A DNA stretch of 64,000 nucleotides from contig OZ037837.1 in assembly GCA_964035575.1 (NCBI GenBank), positions 1,798,001-1,862,000 of the forward strand. The letters run 5' to 3'. The notes under the pieces are model-generated. The model did no database searches and had not been told where the DNA came from. It worked only from the letters and a program-made list of their open reading frames with translations. Below are positions 44,833 through 55,440 of the stretch, one piece after another. The DNA comes from Rhynchopus sp. YZ270_cl-10 (lineage: Eukaryota > Euglenozoa > Diplonemea > Diplonemida > Diplonemidae). Position 1 is the first letter of the stretch; each line of letters opens with the position of its first letter. A program made the position numbers and the translations under genes.

Positions 44833-46140
44833 CAGGGGTCCTAAGAGTGGTAACTTTTACCACTTCTGAAGTGACCTTTTTTATTTTTTTGAAATCCGAA
44901 GGTCACTTCGAAGTGACCTTCGAAAAGTGCCCTAAAAAGTGACCTTCCCCTTTTTTATTTTTTGAAATCCGGTGTCACTTCGTGACCTCGGATGCTTAAC
45001 ATACACGGGAACACGTTGGATCTTGTTCTTTGCGAATCTTATTTGAGCATGATTCGGGTCCGGGAATTTTTTTTCTTTTTTTGCCAAGATCAGGGGTTAA
45101 GTTAGCTTTTTTTTTTCTCGCTGAGTCGGGTTTTCTGGGTTTTTTTCGGTTTTTCTGGATTTTGCGAAAAATAACCCATTCCCTCCGCGAGCGCAGCGAG
45201 CGGGAAAATTTTTAAGGTGCACCTCCGCGAGCGTAGCGAGCGGAAAAAAAATTCCGCAATTTTTGGGCAAAGTTCAAAAATCCCACCAAAAAATGGGGGG
45301 ACCCTGGGGATTTTTGGATTTGTCCTAACAATTTTGGAGCATAAATTTGAAGAACAGGACTGGTGTACCCCTCACCAACCTCAGTTCCCACTTCCTGCCT
45401 CATCCGCACTCTCGCAACACCAGTACTGAACCCGAAGTTCGCCAGAGATCCCTGTTGCCTCTTCGTATGAATAATTCCCAGTTCTGACGGGGGGTTTGTT
45501 TGGGTCGGGAGGATATTTTTTTTTCTTAGAGGGTGGGGCGGGAGGGGGCTCCGCCCCCACCCCTACCCCACCTTCCCAGCCTACACCACCCAAAAATTTG
45601 GATTCTTTTTTTTTCTTTTCAGATTCCAATTTTTTTTTTTTTTTTTGAAAAACCCGAAAACCGGGTTTTGAAAACCCAGAAACCCGCCCTAACTTAACCC
45701 CTGGCCAAGATCAGTGGTCTGCAGGGCTTGCCACAATGTATAATTTTCGCGCAATTTTTGAAATGTTGCGTACCGTGGCTTCGCCAGGAACCTTTGGGTG
45801 CTGTAACCGCCGTTTATTTTATAAATGCACTGAGGTTACTGATACGAAGGCTGACACCCACTACGGCTTGTGGATCACCAGTGGCTACCAAGCTATTAAG
45901 GCTGCAGAGGAGGGGAGACCTGGGGGAGACCAGGCTTTCCGCAGGTTGGTCTGATGATACGGCGATAACCAACGGCTTCCCAGTGTGTATGTCCGAGGAT
46001 TTGCACCTTTGCAACGACACTTTTTTTGTTGTTACCATACCGCCTCTGAGGGGGGAAATTTTTTTTTTCCCCTCAAAAAACGAAAAGTGACCTTGAAGTT
46101 ACCATTTTTATTATTTTTGAGAACAGCGTTAGGACCCCTG
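44833..46140. mobile_element. hAT-like element, 1.3 kb, 8-bp TSD ACTTACCC, host of a second one
   Basis: Perfect 12-bp inverted termini CAGGGGTCCTAA; ACTTACCC at 44825-44832 and 46141-46148. AAGTGACC motifs lie near both ends, including the palindrome AAGGTCACTTCG and complement (about 44900). The right part (45745-45890) is homologous to 58450-58570 and has TGGC TTCG CCA. A second hAT-like element sits at 45091-45703. Confidence 0.92.
45091..45703. mobile_element. Nested hAT-like element, 613 bp, 8-bp TSD GCCAAGAT
   Basis: Perfect 15-bp inverted termini CAGGGGTTAAGTTAG; GCCAAGAT at 45083-45090 and 45704-45711. CCGCGAGCGCAGCGAGCGG-type palindromes (45184-45202 and 45226-45243) and GGGGGCTCCGCCCCC (about 45547) lie inside. 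Confidence 0.93.
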
Positions 46141-47716
46141 ACTTACCCTCCCCCTTTTTTTTTTATCACTTCATTTTTCCTGAAATTTTTGTGGGGTTTG
46201 GGTTTAAATGCCACCTAATACCACAGAAAAAATTCCACAAAATTCCACAAAATTCCACAAAATGTCAGGCAAAGTCAGGTGGTGTTTTCTTTTGTGTACT
46301 TGAACTTTGAATACAACAAATATATACAGATCCTAAGGGATACTGGGAGATTTTGTTTTGTTCTCCTGCATTGTAGTAAAGGTGAATGCACCAGGTGCAG
46401 GAAGAAAAAAAAAAACGGTACGCATTTTTATATTTTTCAAACTTTTCTCTCTTTCTTGCAGTGCTCCACGCGCGTGTTTGTTGTAGAGCTGTGCTCTATC
46501 ATAAGTAATGTCTTTATGTTAGTGTGTGACAGCACATTTTTATATTGTGATTTTTTCCCCGTGGATGTGCCAGTGCCTGCATCCCAGAGGTTTGCACTAT
46601 CAACTTCAACAGGTCAGTGCAATGACTATCATACGGTAGCTGGCTTGAGGTGAAACCCCAACCAGGCAAGCCCGACATATGCACTTTTTTTTATAACTCC
46701 ATCTTTCGAAAATATTATCTTAATCTTTGTATACGTTATCCTCATGACGTCATTGAGTCATGGATGGAAACCATGCTTTTTTTGTTCGCTGTGGACCTGT
46801 ACACCTTCTATGTCGTTCTCCGACCGACCGTGTGCATGCCAATGAAGTGCTCTCTGGGTTTGATCTCCCGCTGAGAGTTGTCTTGTTTATGAACTGTGCA
46901 AGGCGTTTTACACTTTCAGCAAAAGTCCCAACTAAACAAAAGATGAACGGAGTTTTTAATATTTTTTTGTAGAAATGCAGTTCCTATGTCCCCGCCGCTT
47001 GAACGGTGAGGAGGTTTGCAATTTCTTATTGAACTGTGCAGATATCCTTTTTTTCGTGTTGCTTCTTTTTTCCTTTTCGGTTTCTTTTGTTTACTTCAAG
47101 TGTCCTTTTTTTGATGAAGTTTTGCGATGATGGAAAAATGGAAAAGGGTTTAAAATAAAATACTGCGAACGAGACCCATAAAAACAGACATTACGTTTCA
47201 CATGTGGTACGAGGGGATTCTCTGTGATTAAATTTGAGATTTATTTGAGTTTATTTTGGGGCTTATTTTCGAAGATTTTCTTTTTGAATACTTTTTTCGC
47301 CGTTTCCATCAATACCGCAGACCAATGGATTCATTTCATTTCCTTGGATCCCCCCGATGAATGTTTCATCCCTCCTTTTTTTTTTTATGTTAGAGTTCAA
47401 ACGCAGTTGACAGGGGAAATGCTACGGTCGCTCTAACTGTTTTCATGTCCTCCTTTCTCACACGTCCCTTTTTCTTCTTCTTTTGCTGCCCTTTTTTTTT
47501 TCGCGTTTTTTTGAAACAAATAGAAAAGGATCTGTGTGTATCTCAATAGATCATACTTTGTGCTTTCTCTTCTTTGATTTGAAAGTATATGAAATCTATT
47601 TCTGTTTATGTTATTTCCCTTTTTCAATAAAAGCTCTCTCTTTTTCTTTGCGTACAATCGGAAAATAAGATTGTGCGCATTTTGCGGTAAAACTTTAGTG
47701 GCATGTTTAAAATTTT
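46141..47716. other. AT-rich intergenic region
   Basis: No gene is seen. It has three ATTCCACAAA units (about 46228-46262), an H3 copy (46572-46598, shortened inner part) and an H3 3' half at about 46998-47025. Confidence 0.55.
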
Positions 47717-47876
47717 TACGCACACTACTTTGTGAGCGGAAAGTGTCACGTCGTTCACTCACCCAACCGTGCTCCGCAACACCACCACCCAACAGGTGAT
47801 TTTTAGTGTGTGTGGAAGCGTCAACGCATCAAACAACTACAAGAAGGGGGGTGAGGGAACGACAAGTGACACTTTT
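47717..47876 (+). mobile_element. 160-bp element M160, copy 3
   Basis: Same sequence as 9761 and 28661; preceded by AAAATTTT and followed by TTAAAAAAA. Confidence 0.85.
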
Positions 47877-49424
47877 TTAAAAAAAAAGTAACGGTAAGTC
47901 TTCTCTAGACCTCAAAGCAAAAAAATACCCTTTTTTTGTCTCCTACGTGAGAGTGTTTTCTTGGGTTGCGGACCAACTTAACAACAAAAAAAACGGGGGC
48001 CTGGTATTCTATCTTCTAATTAAGAGAATTTATCTAGTTTGCGGACGTCCCTTAGCTGCATCGGCTCTGTCGACCGGAGGTATTTCCCTCGGAAAACCTA
48101 CTGCAGTTAGAGGTAAGACCAGTAAGAGAAAGTCGCAGTCTGTCGATTCACGACTCTGTGTGCTGCATAAGATGACGTCCCATGGTGTGAAGCTGTTGAA
48201 CATTAGAAAAATATGCGAAAAACGTATTGAGCAAAAAGCCGTTCGAAAGGCATGTGTAGCTCTATGTACTGCAAAAGTATTATGAAAACCGATACTTTTT
48301 TTTTTAATCACTCACAGCAAAAAAAATAACAACCAGAACCAGAACCAGAAAAACAGCTCGTTCCATCGCTAGAGATACAGTCCAACAATAAGTTGGTATT
48401 CCAAATGAGTTTTAGGAGTTTCTTTTTTGGGGCAATTTGGCGTCATTGTTGGGACTCCAAAACATATTTGGACTACTGTATGAGATGTACCTTAGTCTTA
48501 CAATTTTGCTTTTTATTTTTTTGTCCGTTTTTATTTTCTCTTTTCGTTTAAACTCTTTTTCTTTGTGCATATGCGTGTGCTTGTCGTCTCTTTTAGTGCA
48601 CACATTTTACGTGCAATCATTTTTGAACTCCGAATACGCAGGCATAAATGCTGGAACTTTACAAAAGTACTAAGTTGTTGCAAAAAATGGAACAGTCCAA
48701 CATTTTTTGCGTGTATGGTATCTTAGTTAGGACAGGTGTGTGCTCCCTTATTCATCCGCCCGTTTTTTTTTCTTCTTCTTTCAGTGCCTGCGTCCACAGA
48801 GCTTACACCTTCCATTTTGTTTGTTTTACTTAGTAGTGTCGTATCCAGGAATCCAGATTTCAAGGAAACGCTTCAAAAAAAAGCTAGCTGAACATCTGGG
48901 GTCGGGGGTCATTGACCCCCGACCCTCCTGGAAGACGCTGCTTGGTATTGTTCTTTTTTGCTCTGCTGAAGCAGTGGCTGCGCGTCTTGGCCTGTTGGGA
49001 CTATCCTGACCTTGGTCCCGGTTGGTGCCTTTTTTTTTTACTCCACATCAAGTGTACCAGTGCCCCTGATGTTGTTGGGACAGTGTATTTACTTATTTTT
49101 AAAGGGACACAAACGGTATGGACACCACTCCTGAGCAGAGAGGGGGCACAGGCAGCACACCTTTCCCCGGGGTGTGCGCAGTGACCCCTGTTTGGTTGGG
49201 TTACTGGTCTTACTTTTGGTCCTGGGCAAGGCCCTTAGAGGTTTTCCACTGGGTTTTTATTGACGCAAATTACCATTCCCTGTATGTGCAAGAAAAAAAA
49301 GGTTTCCCCTTTCCCCTCCATATCTTGTTTGTATTAAAATAATCCGATATTGAAAAAGCCGCAACAGCTTGAGGAGCGTTGAACGGACCCTTATTTCTTT
49401 AACCAAAAACACCCAACCCCTTCC
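47877..49424. other. Intergenic region before the B-box gene
   Basis: A perfect 12-bp hairpin with a 3-nt loop lies at 48899-48925 (GGGTCGGGGGTC, ATT). An H3 5' half is at 48783-48797. A possible exon is listed at 48029-48285. The rest is unassigned. Confidence 0.5.
48029..48285 (+). other. Possible short coding fragment
   Basis: An open frame of about 85 codons with ordinary composition ends TAKVL then stop. It includes RGKTSKRKSQSVDSRLC and RKICEKRIEQKAVRKAC. The lysine and arginine are spread, not homopolymer-driven. No ATG or acceptor is compelling and no family is recognised. Confidence 0.25.
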
Positions 49425-49464
49425 AGACACCCCTGCACCCCCCCACCTCTTCGAAACACACAAT

Positions 49465-51384
49465 ATGGTGTCTGACACGCAGCCCACCGCACCACAGATG
49501 CCGAGCTGTGAGAACTGTGGCGTGCCTGCACAACTGCAGTGCGGGATCTGCACGGAGCTGTTCTTGTGCGACAAGCCTGCGTGCTACGAAGTGTTCCACT
49601 CATCTTTATCAAGGCCACGTGACCGTGAGACACATCGCGCTTCTGTGACTCCGTACGGGACGTCGTCGAAGTGTGCACAGCACCCAGGTCAAGAGCTGTC
49701 CCTCGTCTGTGAAGATCCTGCGTGTGGAGACGCGTTGATCTGCTTGCGTTGTGCGTACGTCGGACACACGGGACACAAGACAGTTGACATCACGGACTAC
49801 ATGAAACGCCAGCGTGACACCCTCTGCTCACACGTAGCAGACCTGACATCACAGCGGACTGCTGCAGAGGAGAAGTGCCGTGTGCTTGAGGCACTCCCAC
49901 CCACGGAGGACAGGTACAAAGACTTTCTCCTGCAGACACACGTCGGGCACCTCGTGATGCGTGAGGATGTGTCGCGCAGCGAAGTCGTGTGTGGAGGAGG
50001 TGGCACGGAGCTTCCTCACACAGGCACTCAGTCGTGAAGGGGAGGTGTGTGCGCTGAAGACGTTTGTTGCGAAGGCAGGACGCATGATTGCTGAGTGTGA
50101 GGCAGTGTGCCAGCTTGGGGACGACCAGGTGCTGCGTGCGGTCACAGAGTCGCAGGCCGTTGTGCGGAGCATCAACAGCATAGCAGCGAGTGGAGACCGC
50201 CATCGCCTTGTGGGTGCTGCAGACCCACACGCAATGTTTTCCCTGAAGCTGCCTGTTTCGAACGTGCACGACATCCTTGCCCAGCGGTCTGCCCTTGTTG
50301 TGCCTGTCCTTGTGCAAGGGTTGGATGGAGCGGAACACGAGATTGAGGTGGGTGTGGATGACACGGGCAGGGACTTGCGTCAGAAGGTGGCATCTGCAGT
50401 CGGGTTGCCTGAAGACACCTTTCACATGAGTTTCAGAGATGAAGTGATTGCAGTAGGAGAGGACGTGGTGCAGCTGAGGGGTCACAGGGTTGTTGTAACG
50501 CAGACCAAGACAGAGAGGACGAAGCAGGATGCCATTGCAGCACTTCGTGCGTTGGGTGAGACAACACTTACAGCACAACGGTTGGAGCAGGTGACTGATC
50601 CGAAGATGTTTGGCTTCAATATGGCGACTGATTATCCGAAGGTGGCTTGCTTGCTCCTGCAGGCAGGAGCTGCGACTGCGATTCCATCCAACTTCTTCTC
50701 GAGAACTACAGTGACGTGCATTGATATCAGTTACGCGTCTGCATTGGTTGTGATTGAAGGCAACTTTCTTAAGGAATGCACGGCTTTGACCACACTCGAC
50801 CTGAGTGGATTACAAGGTGTCACCAGGATTGAGCACTCGTTCCTGAGCGGGTGCACTTCATTGTCGACAGTTCGTCTGAGTGGATTGCGAGGTGTCACCT
50901 CGATTGGGGACTGGTTCCTCTCCGAGTGCACATCATTGACGACAGTTAATATGAGTGGATTACAAAGTGTCACCTCGATCGGGCACTCGTTCCTGAGCGG
51001 GTGCACTTCATTGCTGACAGTTGATCTGAGTGGATTACGAGCTGTCATCGGGATTGAGAACTGGTTCCTCTACGAGTGCACATCATTGTCGACAGTTAAT
51101 CTGAGTGGATACAAAGTGTCACCAGGATTGAGGACTCGTTCCTCTGCGGGTGCACTTCATTGTCGACAGTTGATCTGAGAGGATTACAACTTGTCACCAC
51201 GGTTGGGAACTCGTTCCTCCGTGGGTGCACTTCTTTGTCCACAGTTGATGTGAGTGGATTTCAGGGGGCGATCTTCATCGGAACCTTCTTCTTTGCTGAG
51301 TGCCCAGCGTTGAAGACCTTTCATGGAAAGGGCAAGTGTAACCGTGCTGTCCTCAGGATGCTGCCTAAACACCTACACAATTGA
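49465..51384 (+). CDS. B-box zinc finger / ubiquitin-like / leucine-rich repeat protein, two frame breaks
   Basis: From ATG 49465 there is a Cys-rich finger (C15, C18, C26, C29, C35, C40), then a B-box type 2 (C70, H73, C82, C87, C93, C96, H101, H104) and a helical coiled-coil-like stretch, as in TRIM proteins. After the first break the frame has a ubiquitin-like segment (VPVLVQGLDGAEHEIEVGVD, then DLRQKVASAVGLPED). Then come BspA-type LRRs of 25 residues with LTTLDLSGLQGVT then FLSGCTS, alternating SFLSGC and WFLSEC versions. Break 1 lies between about 49957 and 50035 (a 19-nt GT-AG segment at 49961-49979 would also restore the frame). Break 2 is one base missing at 51110-51111, where GGATTACAA of sister repeats reads GGATACAA. 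The whole gives about 640 codons. It may be a young pseudogene, or sequencing errors. Likely a binding scaffold; partner unknown. Confidence 0.8.
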
Positions 51385-51898
51385 GAAGCCAGAAAGCGTC
51401 CACTTTGCGACTTATGTCCACCGCCAACTGACAACACCATTGCTGTTGCTGGAGAGAACGACGACACTAGCAAAAAGAGTGGGGAAGAAAAGAAGGAGTG
51501 ACGCACACAAGGGGGTTTTGTCTTTTTGGGAGGGAGTGACAGAGTGAGGTGGTGGGGTTTGTTGGGATGAGTTGGATCAAATACAATTGGGAGGATTTGA
51601 GAGGGTTGGCTGGGTGTGTGTATATTTTTTTGCGGTGCAGCAGCAGGGTTTTTAGTCCCTTGTTCGACGCGAATTTTCCTGCAGTCAACGCAGGGAAAGT
51701 CTTTTCAAAGAATAATCGACGATGTTTCAGTTATTCCACAGAACACACAGAGTTTTATTTTTTTGGGCTATCATGGTACACTGCTGCCTGTCCTCCTCCT
51801 TCTCCCCTCCTCCGCACCCCCAGAACCAACTCTTCAAAACCCCTAATCAGTCTACACACATTTCAAGACCAGAAAAAGGTATTTTAAACTAAAATAAA
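51385..51898. other. Spacer between the B-box gene and NAGLU
   Basis: About 500 bases, mixed composition, no element recognised. A TTTCAAG acceptor-like AG at 51866-51867 lies 32 bases before the NAGLU ATG. Confidence 0.5.
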
Positions 51899-54384
51899 AT
51901 GTTCGCCATCAAGGCCATGCTCCTGCTTCCGATGTTAGGATCTGCGTTTGGTTCTTCTCCTTCTTCTTCCTCCCAAGACCAGACGGATCCTGCATCTGCC
52001 GCTAGAGAACTGCTTCGCAGAGTGCTTCCTTCTGGGCGTGATGCGGAGTTTGATGTTGTGATTCTTCCGATGTCTTCGTCGTCTTCTTCTTCTCCCTCCC
52101 CCGACCACTTCCGCATCAGCAACGGAGACGGGGCGCGCATCACCCTGACAGGGCACAACGCCGTCGGTGTTGCCTCGGCACTGAATTGGTATCTCAAATA
52201 CGTGAGCCACAACCAGGTCTCCTGGAACGGAGACCAGCTGCACCTTGCCCAACCCCTCCCCCGCCTCGAGTCTGACATCGTACGCAACCGTAGTACCACA
52301 TTTTCATATTATTTGAATGTTTGTACCCTAGGTTATTCCGCACCCTGGTGGGATTGGGCACGGTGGGAAAGGGAACTCGATTGGATGGCGCTGAATGGGG
52401 TGAACCTGCCCCTCGCCTTCACCGGGCAGGAGCTGGTCTGGCAACGTACCTTTCGTGCATTCAATTTAACTGATTCAGATTTGAACGCCTTTTTCTCGGG
52501 CGCAGCCTTCCTACCTTGGCAACGTATGGGGAATATTCGAGGCTGGGGCGGGCCGCTTCCACAATATTACATCGAAACCCAATCCGCATTACAAACCAAA
52601 ATCCTCTCCCGGCTTCGATCTCTTGGAATGACCGCAGTACTACCTGCGTTTGGGGGCCACATTCCGGAGGCATTAATACAGAAATACCCGAGCATGAAAT
52701 ACACCAGATCCAAAGCCTGGAGCCGCTTCGATGAGCAATACACACAAGATTATTATGTGGCAAATGAGGACCCGATGTTTGCGAAGGTAGGCGAGGAGTT
52801 CCTCCACCAGCAGACCCTGCTCTATGGTACCGACCACTTCTATTGCGCAGATCAATACAACGAAATGCAGCCCGCCTCTGCAGACCCGACACTCATCACC
52901 GCGGCGTCCGCCGCGATGATTGGGTACATGGTGGCAGCCGATCCCAAGGCAACCTGGGTAATGCAATCCTGGATGTGGAATGGCCAAGAACCCTTTTGGA
53001 CACCAGAGCTGATCCAAGCCTACCTCTCAGGGGTACCTAAAGAGAGGCACATAGTGCTAGACCTAGGGTGCGATCAATGCCCGGTGTACTCACGGACAGA
53101 GTCATTTTACGGCCATTCGTACGTCTGGAATATGATTCAAAACTATGGCGGCAACCCTGCACTGTACGGCAAGCTGCAGAGTATCAACACTATACCATAT
53201 GAAGCTATGGTGAACACAACCATTGTAGGTATGCAATAAACAACGTTGTCTGTTTTTATTCTGTTTTTTGAGATCATTCTAATAAACGCTTTGTTTATCT
53301 TGTTGAGGGGTTTTTTTTCGGTGTCTTTTGTTTCAAAAAAAGCTTTGATTTGCGGTGATACAAGAACCCTACCACATGGTGGAAGCGTACAACTAAACTC
53401 TCCCTGTTTCGTTTCCCGTTTTTCCTGTGGTGAAGATATCTATTGACACCGTAATATTTCAGTGATCCAAAAAACCTTACATCAATTCTCAAAGGTATCG
53501 GAGCTGCCCCTGAAGGGGTTGGTGCGAATTACATTATGTTCGACTTGATGCTCGAGACTGCCTGGCGTGACGCACCTGCAGACCTCGATGTGTGGCTTGC
53601 GTCGTACGTCCACCGGCGGTACGGCAGCTCCGATGCTTCACTTCTCTCTGCTTGGACCACCTTTGCTAATACCTTCTACACGGGCGAGAAGTCTTCCACC
53701 TTTGGACCGTGGGGTGGAGTCCTTGAGAAGCGTCCCAACATGGAGATGAGTGATGGCATATTCTATTCGCAGGACGATGCTGTGGATGGTCTCAAAACTC
53801 TACTCTCCGCTTCACACCTGGTAGGGGATACCGACACTTACCAGTACGACGTTGTGGACGTGACGCGACAGCTCCTCGTCAATTTGATGTGCACATTCAA
53901 TACCAACCACACCACAGCCTTCAACACAATGAACAGCACCGCCATGAACCTCGCGGCACAACAAATTCGTGAAATTCTAGCAGACCTGCAAACTCTGTTG
54001 CAGACCAACGCATACTTCATGTTAGGTCCTTGGGTTGAGGATGCCTCGAAGTGGGGTGAATCCGACGAAGAAAAAGAAGTAATGATCTTCAACGGAAAAA
54101 ACATTCTTACTCTGTGGGGTCCTAAAGCGGAGAATGGAGACTACGCGGCAAAGCATTGGGCAGGGCTTGTGGACACGTATTATGCGCATAGATGGGAGTT
54201 GTTCTTGGAAGCAGCGGCAGCGGACCTTGCAAAGGGTGTTCCCTTCAATGCAACGGCGTTTGACCAAGAGGCGCTTGTGTTTGAGCAGTCGTGGCAGACA
54301 GCGCATCACGAATACACAACCGTGCCGATTGGGGACAGTATCGCAGTGGCAAAAGAGATGGTGCAGAAGTATTTTTCGGGGTAA
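51899..54384 (+). CDS. NAGLU: Alpha-N-acetylglucosaminidase (glycoside hydrolase family 89), two exons
   Basis: Exons 51899-53228 and 53495-54384 join to 2220 nt, 739 residues, almost the length of human NAGLU (743). Residues 1-18 form a signal peptide (MFAIKAMLLLPMLGSAFG), so it enters the secretory route to lysosome or exterior. It removes terminal alpha-N-acetylglucosamine, for example from heparan-type chains. Diagnostic blocks: LDWMALNGVNLPLAFTGQEL (160-179), AFLPWQRMGNI (203-213), QYNEMQP with E322, and GAAPEG with E450. These match catalytic E316 and E446 of the human enzyme. A Ser-rich stretch (56-65) is a local oddity. Splicing GTA-G|gtatgc...caaag|GT puts the catalytic APEG at the start of exon 2, so correct splicing is essential. 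No frame damage is seen. Confidence 0.95.
53229..53494 (+). other. NAGLU intron, 266 nt, carrying a dispersed repeat
   Basis: It starts GTATGC and ends CTCAAAG. Removing it keeps the reading frame (V443-G444-I445) and restores the conserved GIGAAPEG block. Bases 53379-53466 are repeat R1 (GTGGAAGCGTACAAC, CGTTTCCCGTTTTTCCTG, TATTGACACCGTAATATT), also at 19271 and 37017. Confidence 0.9.
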
Positions 54385-55440
54385 GAAAGGCTGAGAGGCG
54401 CTTTGGCGAAGAATAATATTATAAAAGCAAAAAGTGTAGGGGAGAGATAGGGAGAGAGAGAGAAGGAGGGTGTGCTGCAAGTGGAGTCTCAGTTCTCGAT
54501 GTGTGGTTCGCGAAAAAGGGTTGTTTTTTTTGTACACAACACACGTAGCGGTACGCGCACGGTTGTTAGGAAATAATACAGACCGAAATGTTTGGGCGTC
54601 TTCGGTTCGAATGATTGGAATGGGGATGCGTCCAATGAAAATCACTTAGTATAGAAGAGCTCAAGAATGTAGGTTTTATTATTTTTGTATTTTTTTTGAG
54701 CAGAAAAAAGAATGAACAAAAAGGTGTTATTTGTCCCGTTCAGCCAAACACCCCCCCTTTTGGATTCCTGCACCTTCTCTCCACCGTTTACACGTGTGGG
54801 TGTGTGGGTGTCATTGGAATTCCACACCACAACCATTTTAATACGATTGTGCAGGTCCTTCTGTTATGCGAGCTTTACCTTTTGGGTAAGGGAATCTTCT
54901 ACAGGGGAAGACACCAAAAAGGTAGCTTCGCAAAGCAACGGTCTCATATTGCTTTTGTTTTTTTTATCCCTCATGTGTTCCCTTCCCCTGCTGGGAAGGG
55001 TGCGATCGTTTGTATATTATATTGACTCCTTTGTCTACACAGTGTGCTGGAGGTGACAACCGTTCAACGTCTTCCCAATTTACCATTCGCCCCCCGTTTT
55101 TAGAAATCAACAGAGTGTGTACGTCAAGTTTTCTTTGCATGAGCTTGACCGAGCACTTGATTGAGATGCGTTTTCGAACTTTTCAATTTCTCCCACCTTT
55201 TACCGTGCGATTTTACCTCCCTTCCCCCCGTTTTGTAGAATCAACTGTCCCAAGGACGAGGTGTCCCCGCCAAGCAGATACGCAGGCAGTTGTTCTGGCC
55301 ACCAAGTTTCACCGTTCCGTCTTCTTGTCTACTTCCGCCCATGTGTTCTTCATGTATTCTCGATCAGCAGATCTGTGCAGATCTCCTCCACAATGCGTAC
55401 CTCCCACAACCATCCCAGGACTTTCCCCCTAAACCTAACA
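54385..55440. other. Spacer between NAGLU and the F-box gene
   Basis: About 1 kb with no transposon recognised. The 3' half is pyrimidine-rich. CCCTTCCCCCCGTTTTGTAG ending at 55238 could be an acceptor for the next gene. Confidence 0.5.

Noticed and set aside
49790-50578. 262-codon minus-strand frame opposite the B-box gene
   Set aside because: Shadow of GC-rich coding sequence; no domains, Cys/His richness follows from the complementary codons.
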